64,000 nucleotides of DNA from JAJFUB01 sp964622325 (GCA_964622325.1 CAZUOJ010000007.1:9581-73580), one strand, 5' to 3'; positions 8,735-18,554 are shown, numbered from the stretch's first letter. Translations and numbers: made by a program. The notes: a model not told the origin generated them from the sequence alone.

Positions 8735-8787
8735 TGTGGAGAAAGCTGTGGAAAACTGGCTTTTCAGGCGTGGAATTGTGGAAAACT
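8735..8787. repeat. second group of DnaA-box-like TGTGGAAAACT words
   Basis: Exact copies of TGTGGAAAACT occur at 8747-8757 and 8777-8787, 30 bases apart, with a related TGTGGAGAA at 8735-8743. They sit in the convergent intergenic region between the methyltransferase and the glycan operon. The same eleven-base word occurs at 5579. No protein that uses it can be named from this window. Confidence 0.35.
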
Positions 8788-8916
8788 GCCTCTTCAAAGC
8801 CTTATGTCTGCCCGAAGGGCGCCAATTTGCGCAAAATCCTTTGTGTGTTTTTCCTCCTTTAATTAACATGTTTTTAGGCGGATAATTTTGCTCCGCCGCA
8901 CATGCCCTGATTCCCT

Positions 8917-10653
8917 TCATGCCTCGCGAGCGGGATTTTTAATCGTTCCGAAATGCTCCGGCTGAATGTCCGCGAAGGGCCGATTTCGTTCTTGCAATTG
9001 CCCCAGCCAGGCCCATTCTTCCGGCGCGATGTATTCTCCGCGGCCATAACGCCGCGCCATCTCCGCCACACGCTTATAATCCGAATGATGGCATACAACG
9101 CGATGCGCGGCATAATCAGGCGCTGTTTGCGTTGTGATTAAAAAGGGCCAATCGGAAGCCTGCAACAGCAGCAATTCCCGTGCAGCTTGCTTCACAAGCC
9201 TGCGCATCGGCTCATCATGCCCAGGGCCATGATCTTTGAGCAGCGCCTGAAAATCCAGCTCCGCGTCATAAATCCGCCGCCAGATCCATTCCAGCTGCGG
9301 ATTGAGCCACACTTCATGTCCGCCATTCAGCCCCCAACTGCCTTCGGGCAACGCCAGCGCCGCATTCGGCTCTTCTTCCCGAACAAAGGCGGAGCATGTC
9401 ATCACTTTCAATTCGGGATCATGATGCATCCAGCGGATGGCGTGTACGAGCCAGCGGGGCCCCTCAAACCACCAATGGCCAAATAATTCCGCATCAAAAG
9501 GCGCAATCACGCCCGGCAGCTTTCCGCCATGATGCGGCGCCCAGCGCAGCGTCTCTTTGACTGTCCACAAGAAATTCCCCGCATGCTCCCGCACGCGTTC
9601 CTCCGCCCATTCCGGCACATAAGGCTGCTTTGTCCCCAAATCGCGCTTGTCATCCGTCACGCGCCAGTAGCGATGATCGCCAGGGATATGTTTTTTGTGA
9701 AAATCCAGATAGGCAAAATCGCCCGGATAGCCGACAGTGCCGCTCCAGACTTTTTCCGATGTATGCGGATCGCGAAACAGCGCCGCCACGGGCGGATGAT
9801 CCTCAAAGCGCCGCCCGACGAAATACGGCCGATAAAGCGTCTTAGGCTCTGCATAATCGCCCACGCGATATATGCGCCGCCAGGCCTTGCCCAGCGTATT
9901 GTCTTTTTCTATCCGCACAGGCAAAGGATCGCCGGCGCGGCCGAGCATATGGCTGTCCACGATGAAATAATCAATGCCATTTTCGCCCAGGAATTCTTCC
10001 AGGCCCTTGCGGGGCCAGGGGATTTCGTGATCGCCCGCAAGCGGCGAAGCCCACATCGCGCGGGGCCGATAGGCACATTCGGGCAGCCAAAAACCTCGCG
10101 GCCAGCACTCCATATATTTCACATATGTGGCAATGCCTGTCATAATCTGCCCCTGCACGCTGCCTTCTTCATGCAGCAGCGGCAAATAGCCATGTGTGGC
10201 GGCAGAAGCCATAATTTCCAGCAGCCCCGCCTCCTGGCAGCGCCGGAATTGGGCCAGCAAATCTCGCTGATAGCGATGTACGAAGGAATCATACAGCGCG
10301 GCATAATGTTGCGCCCAGCGCTCCGCCAGCCAGGCCAGATGCGCGTCCTGGCGGCTGTGAAATTCCCGCACATTTTCCTCCGCCTGCCAGCGCCGATGCT
10401 CCAGATAGCCCGGGAACCATTCCTTAAAGCGCTCATCCGCCAACTGCTCCATCACAATAGGCGACAGATTCAAAGTGATGTTCAAAGGCAGGCCTTCGGC
10501 GGCGAGCTCCTCACAGGCCCACAATAGCGGAATATAGGTGTCCGCGGCCGCCTCATAAATCATATTGCTCCCATGTGGCCATGTGCTATGTCCCAGCACA
10601 TACGGAATGTGTGCATGCAGGACAATGCAAATCGCGCCGAACGGCGAATCCAT
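8917..10653 (-). CDS. GH57 1,4-alpha-glucan branching enzyme
   Basis: The 578-residue protein is a full-length GH57 branching enzyme with a (beta/alpha)7 barrel and C-terminal DUF1957 helical domain. It starts with IVLHAHIPYVLGH, carries the nucleophile Glu in GFWLPECAYRPRAM and the acid/base Asp in APFDAELFGHWWFEG, and ends in the helical bundle that follows RRIYDAELDFQAL. It makes alpha-1,6 branches in glycogen-like glucans. A GGAGG ribosome site precedes the ATG. It is the last gene of a minus-strand run with GH15, debranching enzyme and Nudix hydrolase, so synthesis and breakdown of storage glucan are encoded together. I leave the symbol open because glgB usually denotes the unrelated GH13 type. 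Confidence 0.92.
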   Translation of the reverse strand: MDSPFGAICIVLHAHIPYVLGHSTWPHGSNMIYEAAADTYIPLLWACEELAAEGLPLNITLNLSPIVMEQLADERFKEWFPGYLEHRRWQAEENVREFHSRQDAHLAWLAERWAQHYAALYDSFVHRYQRDLLAQFRRCQEAGLLEIMASAATHGYLPLLHEEGSVQGQIMTGIATYVKYMECWPRGFWLPECAYRPRAMWASPLAGDHEIPWPRKGLEEFLGENGIDYFIVDSHMLGRAGDPLPVRIEKDNTLGKAWRRIYRVGDYAEPKTLYRPYFVGRRFEDHPPVAALFRDPHTSEKVWSGTVGYPGDFAYLDFHKKHIPGDHRYWRVTDDKRDLGTKQPYVPEWAEERVREHAGNFLWTVKETLRWAPHHGGKLPGVIAPFDAELFGHWWFEGPRWLVHAIRWMHHDPELKVMTCSAFVREEEPNAALALPEGSWGLNGGHEVWLNPQLEWIWRRIYDAELDFQALLKDHGPGHDEPMRRLVKQAARELLLLQASDWPFLITTQTAPDYAAHRVVCHHSDYKRVAEMARRYGRGEYIAPEEWAWLGQLQERNRPFADIQPEHFGTIKNPAREA

Positions 10654-10813
10654 AGCGCCTCCTTTTTTCCTCCATCGGAATGTATAGCCTCGTCTCAGGA
10701 GCGCAAAATAAACAGATACACAGCCGCTCCAGATGTCGCTTCGTCAATGAGCTTAGCCCAATCTTTTGTCTTTTGTTTTTTCCAGCACTCTAGCTATCTG
10801 ATAATGGCAAATA

Positions 10814-12763
10814 TTAATCAGCCCCTGCTTCCAGCGATTTCGTCCGGGCCAGCAAATGGGCGCAACGAACGAACAGCGCGGACGCCCAGGCATGGGGCGC
10901 CGCCCAATACGGCGTGTCCGGCTGCAGGCCAATCATCTCCGCAAATAAGCCCGTGGGCGTTGTGTGCTGCACACAAAAGCGCAGATATTGTTTGGCTTTT
11001 TCCCGGAACTGGCGGGCTTCCGCCGGCCTGTCGTTTTGTTCCGCCTCCGCCAGGCGAAGATACACAAGCGCCGTCCACAGCGTATTCACGCCGCCCACTG
11101 CCCCGCCCAGATACATATCGCCCTCATAGCGCCGCAGCCCCACATATTCCCCCAGGGGCTGCTGGAGCCGCCGCTCCATTTCCTGCAAATGCGACAAAAT
11201 CATCTTTCGTTCCTCGGGATGATGTGGGGAGAGCACACGCCAGGGCTCAATTAAGCCCAGCGTGGAGGAGTCCATTGTCCCATCAATTTCTCCCCACATA
11301 TTCAGGCCCCGGGGAAAATACACGCCGTTGAACATATTCTTGCACGCGAGCGCCATCCTGTCCGCCATCTGCCGCCATTGATGAGCCAGCCCGGAACGCT
11401 CCGCCAGCCGGGCGCATTGCGCCGCCCTTTCAAAGGCGCGGGCAAAAGCGGCATTCGTATAAATAAACACGCCACAATGCGTCTCCCATAAATCACAGGC
11501 AAGCTGATGCCAGCCGTGTTCATCGACATTCGCTTGCAATCCCCGCGCGGCGCGCTCTAAGGGCTCCCAGTATTCACGCAACAGTTGCGGCTGGCGCTCC
11601 GCTTCCGCGTGCAAGATTAGCTCGCACAGAGATATTAATGCCGCCGCCGTCTGATCCAGCTGTTCAAAGCCCTCCCGCAGGGCCCAGGAAGCCGCCACCT
11701 GTCCGTCCGTCCAATGACGCTGGCCCCACAGGCCGTTAGGCAGTTGCGCCGCCCGATACCAATCACATAGGCGCTGCAAGGCCTCTGGATAGCCTGCCAG
11801 CGCTAAAGCCTCCGCAGCTTCGGAAGCGTCCCGCGGCCAGCAATAGCCATAGCCGCCACAGCGCTCATAGGCGGGATCAAATTCCGGCGCCGCAATGATG
11901 CTGCCCGTCGCCTCATCTTGCAGCAAGGCCAGGGACAGGAGTGCCCGCCGATAGCCCGAAACAAATTCCTCGGACGCCTCCACAGTGGCGCTGCGGCTCA
12001 GCCAGTGCCGCCAGAACTCTTCTGTCCGTGTTAATAATGTTTTCGGCTCCTGCTGCTTTATGCGCTGCAATTCCGTTATGGCCGCTTCCCGGGAGGGGCC
12101 AGCGGCAATCACGAGCCAGCCGTCCGTCCGCTCCCCCGGCGGCAATAAAAAGCGTTTCAAGCCGGCAAAATTGACGAGCCCGATGTCCTCTGTCTGGCCA
12201 TTCAAATGGCCGTCCTGCAAATCATATTTGGCGCTGCGCTCGTCAAAGCCCAGCGCCTTGCCCACCCGCCACACCTCTGGCGCTGTCCCGCCCACCGCAA
12301 TGGCCGTGGCGCGGAAATACTGCAAAAAATGCCCCGCCGCGGGATCAAAGCCCGCCGCTTGTTTGCCCCACACTTCTCCCAGCCGCAAATCAAAATAATG
12401 CCCCCACGAGCCTGCGATTGTCTGCTCCCCTTCATTATGCAGCTCGACGAGACGCACAAAGCTTGTGGACGCCGGCGGACAAAAATCTGTAAAGATCACA
12501 CGCAGCTTCGGCTGGGCCAGCCGCAAGCTCGTTGTGAGGATATTTGTGTCCGGCACATAGGATTGCTGCGCCGTAAAATCCGCCTCAAAGGTCCAGAAAA
12601 GGCGCCCATGCCCCGGCTCCCCCACATACACACAGGGCAAACATTCGTGGATATTTTGCGCAAAATCCAGACGCGGATAAAAAAAGGTCATGATTTCGCC
12701 CGCGCGGCCTAATGTGCAGATAATGCGGCCATTGCCGACAGCAGCTGTGGGCAAAAACACCAT
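10814..12763 (-). CDS. GH15 glucoamylase-like glycoside hydrolase
   Basis: The 649-residue enzyme has an N-terminal beta-sandwich (to about 270) and a C-terminal (alpha/alpha)6 barrel. Bacterial GH15 landmarks are GYGYCWPRDASEAAEAL, the general-acid region DLWETHCGVFIYTNAAF, and the C-terminal GLFAEMIG..YWAAPHAWASALF with the probable general base Glu. It is predicted to release glucose from alpha-glucans; trehalose or isomaltose activity also occurs in the family. No signal peptide is present, so it acts in the cytoplasm. An in-frame GTG at 12790 exists, but ATG 12763 has GAGGAG 9 bases upstream and is preferred. It lies between debranching and branching enzymes. Confidence 0.88.
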   Translation of the reverse strand: MVFLPTAAVGNGRIICTLGRAGEIMTFFYPRLDFAQNIHECLPCVYVGEPGHGRLFWTFEADFTAQQSYVPDTNILTTSLRLAQPKLRVIFTDFCPPASTSFVRLVELHNEGEQTIAGSWGHYFDLRLGEVWGKQAAGFDPAAGHFLQYFRATAIAVGGTAPEVWRVGKALGFDERSAKYDLQDGHLNGQTEDIGLVNFAGLKRFLLPPGERTDGWLVIAAGPSREAAITELQRIKQQEPKTLLTRTEEFWRHWLSRSATVEASEEFVSGYRRALLSLALLQDEATGSIIAAPEFDPAYERCGGYGYCWPRDASEAAEALALAGYPEALQRLCDWYRAAQLPNGLWGQRHWTDGQVAASWALREGFEQLDQTAAALISLCELILHAEAERQPQLLREYWEPLERAARGLQANVDEHGWHQLACDLWETHCGVFIYTNAAFARAFERAAQCARLAERSGLAHQWRQMADRMALACKNMFNGVYFPRGLNMWGEIDGTMDSSTLGLIEPWRVLSPHHPEERKMILSHLQEMERRLQQPLGEYVGLRRYEGDMYLGGAVGGVNTLWTALVYLRLAEAEQNDRPAEARQFREKAKQYLRFCVQHTTPTGLFAEMIGLQPDTPYWAAPHAWASALFVRCAHLLARTKSLEAGAD

Positions 12764-12860
12764 AATACTTAACTCCTCATCTTCTGGCACAAAAGATAAT
12801 CCCGGCCGTGTATTTGCGTATAAACGCGCCGCCAGGAAATGCTTCTCTTTTCCCCTCTAT

Positions 12861-14831
12861 TCAAAGCTCTCCCAGCCGATACTGCCTCCACACCCGAAAT
12901 ATCTCGGCGACGCTCCAGGCCTGGGCAATACAGCCATTGGGCGCAAAGGGCTCTTCGGCGTCAAAAATCTCCGAAATGGAGCCAAGGCCCGCGTCGCCAA
13001 ACAAATGCTCCACAAGAGGCTCCAGCAGCGTCCGGACATGACGCCGCGTCTGTTCATTCACGCCCCACACGCCAAAATATGTCGCCACATAGGACCCCAT
13101 AAGCCAGGGCCACACTGTGCCCTGATGATAGGCGCCATCCCGCGCCCAGGGATCCCCTCTGTAATGCGCACAATAGCCCGGACTGCCGGGCGCCAGCGTC
13201 CGCAAGCCATAGGGCGTGAGCAAATGGGCTGTCACTTTCTCCAGGAGGCTTTGCCGTTGCGCCCGACTCAACACTTGATAGGGCAGCGCACAGGCGATAA
13301 GCTGATTGGGCCGCAGGCTGGCATCGGGCCCCTCCGGCCGCAACACATCATAACAATAGCCCAGCTCCGCATTCCAGAATTGCCCAAAACTGGCTTTCGC
13401 GCGGCGGGCAAACTCCTCATAGCGCCGCCGCGCGGACGGATCCCCGATTTTCTCTGCCACATACGCGCCAATCTTTAGCGCATTGAACCATAAGCCATTA
13501 ATTTCGACTGCCTTGCCATGACGCGGCGTCACAATCCATTCCCCGACTTTCGCATCCATCCATGTAAGCTGCAGCTGGGGATTGCCGGCCCATAGCAGCC
13601 CATCCTCCTCCATCCGTATGTCATAATCTGTCCCGGCGATATGCGCTTCCAGCGCCTCGATCAGGCGAGGCCACATCTTTTGCCCAAAGCCCCAATCTTG
13701 TGTCGCCTCCAGATATTGCCGCACCGCCACGAACAGCCACAGCGTCGCATCCGCCGTATTGTAGGCTGGCTCGCCCTCTTCCGAAAAATAATTCGGCACA
13801 AGCCCCCGGCGCATATGCCTGAGAAATGTTTCCAGCACGGCCCGACATTTCTCATAATGTTTTGGCGTCAGCGTCAGCCCGAAAAGCGAAATGAGCGTGT
13901 CCCGGCCCCAATCCCCGAACCACGGATAGCCAGCAATGATGGAATAAGAGCTTTTGCCCGGCTCCTCGCGCTTAACGACAAATTGATCCGCCGCTATTGC
14001 CAGTTGCCTCGCCACAACATCCGTTTTATAGGGCGCTTGCAAAGCCTCCCGCCGCTGGCGCTCCTGCGCCATACAGGCCTCGCCTTGAAAATCCGCGGGC
14101 GCGCCAAAACGACTCAGCACAAGCCAGGCGCACTCTCCGGGCCGCAAAAGCCAGACCATTTCCCCCGGACTGTATAAATCCTCTAAATAATCCAGGCCCC
14201 GCTCCGCTTCGCGGAAATAGCGAAAATTGTAAAACCATAGACCGTCCGGACGGAATTCCCCACCCGGAAAGTCTATCGTCAAGCGCGACGCCTCGTCATA
14301 AGGAATGATTGTGAAGCGATGATCCGTCCATTCCATCGCGCTGCGAAAGGCGCCGCTGGCGCGCTGCAGATGATGCATATCCCGCCCGGCCACAAGCGGC
14401 CGCAGATGCAGCCAGGCCGCGCGCGGCGCCTCGAGCAGCTGATAGCACAACACTGTCAGCCCCTGCTCGTGGGGCATAAACACGGCTTTGCGCAGCCGAT
14501 AGCCCTGCTGGGCCCATTCAAATACAGGCCACGGATCCAGCCGGAATTCCTCCTGGCACAAATGCCCCTGCGGATGTATGGCTCCCTCGTATTCATTGCA
14601 GCTCAGCTCGCAGACAAGCCCATCGGCCAGCAGCCGTTCTTCTATTTTGGCCACAAGCAGCCGGCGGCCGACGGGCGGCCTTGTCGCGGCGATGAGCAGG
14701 CCATGATAGCGCCGCGTATTCGCCCCGATAATAGTGCCCATCGCAAAGCCCCCCAGGCCATCTGTCTCCAGCCATTCCCGCTGCACGGCCTGAGGCCAAT
14801 CCCGCAAAATCTCCGGCCCAAAGCGGATCAT
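12861..14831 (-). CDS. amylo-alpha-1,6-glucosidase (glycogen debranching enzyme)
   Basis: The 656-residue protein has the N-terminal GDE domain, recognised by TDGLGGFAMGTIIGANTRRY, and the C-terminal (alpha/alpha)6 GDE domain with AGYPWFGDWGRDTLISLFGL, carrying the catalytic-domain Asp residues, and GTVWPWLMGSYV. It removes alpha-1,6 branches from glycogen. The frame is open 35 codons further upstream into the Nudix gene, but the ATG at 14831 has an AGGGAG site at the right distance and starts the usual MIRFGPEILRDW motif, 20 bases after the Nudix stop. It is the second gene of the minus-strand glycan operon. Confidence 0.9.
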   Translation of the reverse strand: MIRFGPEILRDWPQAVQREWLETDGLGGFAMGTIIGANTRRYHGLLIAATRPPVGRRLLVAKIEERLLADGLVCELSCNEYEGAIHPQGHLCQEEFRLDPWPVFEWAQQGYRLRKAVFMPHEQGLTVLCYQLLEAPRAAWLHLRPLVAGRDMHHLQRASGAFRSAMEWTDHRFTIIPYDEASRLTIDFPGGEFRPDGLWFYNFRYFREAERGLDYLEDLYSPGEMVWLLRPGECAWLVLSRFGAPADFQGEACMAQERQRREALQAPYKTDVVARQLAIAADQFVVKREEPGKSSYSIIAGYPWFGDWGRDTLISLFGLTLTPKHYEKCRAVLETFLRHMRRGLVPNYFSEEGEPAYNTADATLWLFVAVRQYLEATQDWGFGQKMWPRLIEALEAHIAGTDYDIRMEEDGLLWAGNPQLQLTWMDAKVGEWIVTPRHGKAVEINGLWFNALKIGAYVAEKIGDPSARRRYEEFARRAKASFGQFWNAELGYCYDVLRPEGPDASLRPNQLIACALPYQVLSRAQRQSLLEKVTAHLLTPYGLRTLAPGSPGYCAHYRGDPWARDGAYHQGTVWPWLMGSYVATYFGVWGVNEQTRRHVRTLLEPLVEHLFGDAGLGSISEIFDAEEPFAPNGCIAQAWSVAEIFRVWRQYRLGEL

Positions 14832-14851
14832 CTTTTTCTCCCTGCCAGAAG

Positions 14852-15409
14852 CTATTTCGCTTCTTGTGCTAATACATCGCGGGCAAGCAACAAGGCCGCA
14901 ATCGTCTTGCCATCGCAAATTTCGCCGCTGTGGCACATCTGCACCGCCTTTGCCAGGCTCAGGGGCACAATTTGCAGATTTTCATCTTCATCGCTTTCCG
15001 CTTCCTGGGGCTGCAAATCGCGCGCCAGATAAATCGTAATGGCCTCCGCCACATAGCCTGGCGATGTGAACAGCGTTGTCAGTCGTTCCAGGCGTCCGGG
15101 CGCCTGACCAATTTCTTCCGCTAATTCCCGGCGCGCGCATTCTTCCGGATCCTCCCCCGGCGACAATGTCCCCGCCGGAATTTCCAGCATCGCCCGGCCC
15201 GCCGCATGCCGCCACTGCCGCACTAAAATCACATCCCCTGTCTCTGTAACAGGCACTAGCCCCACAGCCCCGTGATGATGCACGACTTCACGCGTTGTTT
15301 CGCGGCCATCGGGCAAGCGCACCGTATCCACGACGAGCCTGACGACACGGCCTGTGAAGATATGCTCCGAGCGCACTAATGTCTCCCGATACGGAAAGTC
15401 GTTTTTCAT
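14852..15409 (-). CDS. Nudix hydrolase, ADP-ribose pyrophosphatase type
   Basis: The Nudix box G-x5-E-x7-REUxEExGU is complete: GTLSPGEDPEECARRELAEE followed by IGQ. The N-terminal SEHIFTGRVVRLVVDTVRLP pattern is that of ADP-ribose or ADP-sugar pyrophosphatases (NudF group). The enzyme would split ADP-ribose or ADP-glucose-like compounds; in a glycogen operon ADP-glucose hydrolysis is an attractive but unproven role. The start is uncertain: the frame is open to TTG 15484, and TTG 15430 has an AAGGA site. ATG 15409 is chosen from family length (186 residues). First gene of the operon and divergent from the isomerase gene. Confidence 0.85.
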   Translation of the reverse strand: MKNDFPYRETLVRSEHIFTGRVVRLVVDTVRLPDGRETTREVVHHHGAVGLVPVTETGDVILVRQWRHAAGRAMLEIPAGTLSPGEDPEECARRELAEEIGQAPGRLERLTTLFTSPGYVAEAITIYLARDLQPQEAESDEDENLQIVPLSLAKAVQMCHSGEICDGKTIAALLLARDVLAQEAK

Positions 15410-15504
15410 AGCCCTATCTTGCTTTCCCAAACAGGAAAATCCTTCCCGGAAGCGAAATGCCTCCTGTATTGTTCTCATTGTCAATATAGCAAAGGAGCCG
15501 CCTT

Positions 15505-16272
15505 ATGGACAATGTGCTTTCCTATCGGATTGGCTATGTCAGCCAGCCCGCCCTGCCCCTGAAGCGTGTGGCGGAGCTGAACATTAATTATCTGGAAATT
15601 GTCAAAAAGCCCGGAGAAACTGCGGAGGAAGTCTTGCGGCTGCTGGAGCCGCACGGCTTGCGCGTGGCCACTGTTCATGCGCATCCCACTCCTTTGAATG
15701 ATGACGAAACGCTGTGGCAAACGATATCAGAGGCAGTGGCATATGCCAGCCAGCTGGGCGCAGGGGGCTTATTTGTCAGCATGCATGCCGGCGAAAGGCC
15801 GCGTCCGGAAGTCTACGCTCTCTTGCGGCGTCTGGGCGAGCTTATTGCCGATTATGGCCTCTTTATGGCTCTGGAAACGCATCGCGATTTATGCGAAAAT
15901 GGCGACAAAGCCGCGGAAACGCTTTCCGCAGTGGATCATCCCGCCGTTGGCTGGAATCTGGACACGGCCAACATCTATTATTATAACGAAGGCGTGGATG
16001 TCGTGGCAGAGGCGCGCAAAGCCGCGCGTTTTGTCCGCAGCGTCCATGCTAAAGATTCCCCTGGCGGCTATCACGATCCGAATTTCCCGCTATTGGGCGA
16101 GGGCGTTGTGGATTTTGCGGGCGTGGCGGCTGTATTGAAGGAAGCGGGCTTTGCGGGCCCTTGGACATTGGAGCTGGAAGGCCTGGCAGCGCGGGCGGAT
16201 AATGAGGAGCAGATGGCGGCTAATGTCGCCGCCTGCGCAAATCATCTGCGTCGCCTCGGCATCGTCTCCTAG
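15505..16272 (+). CDS. sugar phosphate isomerase/epimerase (xylose-isomerase-like TIM barrel)
   Basis: The 255-residue protein shows the AP-endonuclease-2-like barrel used by many sugar isomerases and epimerases. Metal and substrate ligands are visible in order: VATVHAHP, FMALETHRD, GWNLDTANIYYY, VRSVHAKDS and the last-strand Glu in WTLELEG. Family members act on keto-sugars, inositols or hydroxypyruvate; which one applies here cannot be told. AAAGGAG precedes the ATG. The gene is divergent from the Nudix/glycan operon, with only 95 bases between them, and is followed by a strong intrinsic terminator at 16462. It is probably transcribed alone. Confidence 0.88.
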   Translation: MDNVLSYRIGYVSQPALPLKRVAELNINYLEIVKKPGETAEEVLRLLEPHGLRVATVHAHPTPLNDDETLWQTISEAVAYASQLGAGGLFVSMHAGERPRPEVYALLRRLGELIADYGLFMALETHRDLCENGDKAAETLSAVDHPAVGWNLDTANIYYYNEGVDVVAEARKAARFVRSVHAKDSPGGYHDPNFPLLGEGVVDFAGVAAVLKEAGFAGPWTLELEGLAARADNEEQMAANVAACANHLRRLGIVS

Positions 16273-16461
16273 CGGCAAAACGCTTTTAAGGCTGTTAAAC
16301 GCCCCAGAAGGTTCGTTTTTAAAGTTCGTATCCCGCGCTTGCTCTACATTGGGGAAAAGCCAGGGCTCCTCCATCCATCTCGCTTCCGCTCTGTCGGGGC
16401 CGATGGCGAGAAGGCGACGGCGCCCGGCTTGCACACGCTGGCTGCTTCAGCCCAGAATCTT

Positions 16462-16498
16462 GGGCGGAGCGCTTTTTCGCGCTCCGCCCTCTTTTTTC
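16462..16498 (+). terminator. Rho-independent terminator
   Basis: A perfect 11-base-pair stem, GGGCGGAGCGC (16462-16472) with GCGCTCCGCCC (16479-16489), has a 6-base loop TTTTTC and is followed by TCTTTTTTC. It ends plus-strand transcription of the isomerase gene about 190 bases after its stop. Confidence 0.9.
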
Positions 16499-16556
16499 AT
16501 TTCCTCATCCTAATTGAGCCTGTTTTCCGCCCTCCGCTTTGCCCCTAAACTCTCAT

Positions 16557-18554
16557 TCAGGGCGCGGGCACAAGCAGGCATTCCGGCGCGGGCGCCATAA
16601 GCGGCGGCACGCCCCGCACATCCACATAATAATCCTCCATCGCCACGGCCGAAGGCCTGTCGATTTTCAGCCTCCAGATTTCTCCCTGCGCCGGCTGGGC
16701 CAGCTCCACATGAAACATCTCCGCCCGTGTGATGTTATCCTTTTCGCTGACTATTTCGCCGGCAGGATTAATCAACGCCGCTTTCACGGCTTCGCCCAGC
16801 CCCTCGCCGTATATGCGTATGCCGAATTCTTTTGTCCCTGCCGGGACAAAGAAATACAGCGTGCCTGTGGAGGAGATGAAATGGCTGGGAGCGCCCATAG
16901 AACAGAAATTCAGGGGGTGCGTGCTGCTCGCGAACGCCGCCCAGTTGCCGCCCGCCTCTGTCCGGATGAGATACAGGCCTGTTGCGGGCGCTGTAAAAGT
17001 CACGGGGCTTTCTTCGGCCAGGGGCGTCTGTGTTTTCAGGATTTCCTGGCCCTCCAGGGTCGAGATGTGCACACCGATAGGCTCCATCGCATAGCGCCCG
17101 ACCTGTCCCCCGCGCAATGTGACGGTCACGGCCTCGCCCTGCTTCGCCCACACGCAGGCCACGCCGGATCGACGCAGCCGCCACAAGGGCAGAGCGATTT
17201 TTTGTCCCGGCGCGAGCGCCTGCCTGGGCGCCAAAGACATCTCTTTCAGGCTCAAGCGCGGAATTTTCTTCATCGCCAGGGCTGGCATCCATTGACTCAA
17301 CAGTTCTTTCGTCAGCTCGACATTTTGCTTTTGTCCGTCTTTTTCGATAATCAAATTGCCCGACACCTCGGCGACCTGGAGGCCGCCTGTCATATCTGCA
17401 AAGAGCATAGGATGACGCGGCACCGGATCGCTCACCAGGACATCTTTAAACACGACGCCGCCCACATCCAGATCCTCGTTATGATGCGAAGCGAAGACAA
17501 TCGGGGCCTGCGTGGGCTGCTCCACGGCATTATGACGAAAGATACAGCCCTGGACAGTGATCTGGCAGCCGATCGGCGGCGGGGGATTGCCGCCCAATTG
17601 AAAGGCGGGGCCGCCGTTGCTAGTAAATTCGCAGTTGATGAGCTCAACTGTCCCTTTGACGGCGCCGGCCTCCGTGCCGCCTGTAATGAAGGCAAATGCC
17701 CCGGCCCTGTTATTCACGGCCCGGCAATTCTCCAGCCGCAACGACACGGGCGCCGAAGTGGCATTCAGGGGCGGCAGATACGCCACATAGCCCCAGCTGT
17801 TATTATTTTCCGCCACGCAATTGCGCATCACACAATTCACGATGCGCTCCGCAGGGCGATTGGGCTCAAAATCAATCCCCGCCTGTGGCGGCGTGCCCGC
17901 CGTATCGCGCAGGATTGTGTTTTCAATCAGCAGATTCTCGGCATTAATGACGCTGATGCCCTGCCGATAATTCTTTTCGCAAACGCAATCCTTGATGTGC
18001 ACATCCACATTGGGCCCCCGGCTCCCGGAGCCCAGATAGATGCCGTCTCCGCCGCTTTCGGCCAGCGTCAGGCCATAGACTTTGATATTGCGGCAGCTGA
18101 AAAATTGCAACACATGCCGCCATTCGGCTTTCTTGTAGCGCGTCGGATCATCATAATCCGCCCGGCGCATGCGCAGAATGGCGCCATAGCCAATCAAAGT
18201 CACATTGTCAATATCCCGGCCCGTAAAGAGCGAATCATTCGTGCCCTTAAATTCGTCCGCTTTCGCCAGCACTTCCACGCCCGGCTCGAAGACAATCTCC
18301 TGATTGCTGACCAGCTTGAGGGGGCGCACAATCCACGGCTTGCCCACCTTATCCACGATGAGTTTGGGGACTTTGGAATCGATCGCCGCCTGCAGACATT
18401 CTGTCGCATCCTCCGCGTTAAAGCCCCACCAGGAGGCCCTGGCTTCCTTCAATCTCCCCGCCGCCACCTCAGCAAGAGCCTGTTCATTTTTTTGCGCCCA
18501 GACACAGCCTGCGATAAAAAGCAGAAGTCCGAATAAGAACAGCATGCGCCTCAT
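16557..18554 (-). CDS. secreted right-handed parallel beta-helix protein
   Basis: The 665-residue protein starts with a signal sequence, MLFLFGLLLFIAGCVWAQ. IAGC could be a lipobox, or signal peptidase I could cut after VWA. Residues about 60-410 are beta-helix repeats with runs of Asn and short strands such as NIKVYGLTLAESGGDGIYLG and NLLIENTILRDTAG. The C-terminal part (about 440-665) looks like two beta-sandwich modules. Relatives include pectate-lyase-like and other polysaccharide-active proteins, but no catalytic set is obvious. ATG 18554 is chosen over GTG 18563 because AAAGGTGAG lies at the right distance. A long plus-strand frame opposite it is only its shadow. Confidence 0.8.
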   Translation of the reverse strand: MRRMLFLFGLLLFIAGCVWAQKNEQALAEVAAGRLKEARASWWGFNAEDATECLQAAIDSKVPKLIVDKVGKPWIVRPLKLVSNQEIVFEPGVEVLAKADEFKGTNDSLFTGRDIDNVTLIGYGAILRMRRADYDDPTRYKKAEWRHVLQFFSCRNIKVYGLTLAESGGDGIYLGSGSRGPNVDVHIKDCVCEKNYRQGISVINAENLLIENTILRDTAGTPPQAGIDFEPNRPAERIVNCVMRNCVAENNNSWGYVAYLPPLNATSAPVSLRLENCRAVNNRAGAFAFITGGTEAGAVKGTVELINCEFTSNGGPAFQLGGNPPPPIGCQITVQGCIFRHNAVEQPTQAPIVFASHHNEDLDVGGVVFKDVLVSDPVPRHPMLFADMTGGLQVAEVSGNLIIEKDGQKQNVELTKELLSQWMPALAMKKIPRLSLKEMSLAPRQALAPGQKIALPLWRLRRSGVACVWAKQGEAVTVTLRGGQVGRYAMEPIGVHISTLEGQEILKTQTPLAEESPVTFTAPATGLYLIRTEAGGNWAAFASSTHPLNFCSMGAPSHFISSTGTLYFFVPAGTKEFGIRIYGEGLGEAVKAALINPAGEIVSEKDNITRAEMFHVELAQPAQGEIWRLKIDRPSAVAMEDYYVDVRGVPPLMAPAPECLLVPAP

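Noticed and set aside
9529..10527. 332-codon plus-strand frame
   Set aside because: Antisense shadow of the GH57 branching enzyme, whose catalytic motifs are all on the minus strand.
16539..18536. 665-codon open frame on the plus strand
   Set aside because: It lies exactly opposite the beta-helix gene, has no family motifs, is rich in His/Arg/Ala typical of antisense of GC-biased codons, and lacks a ribosome site.
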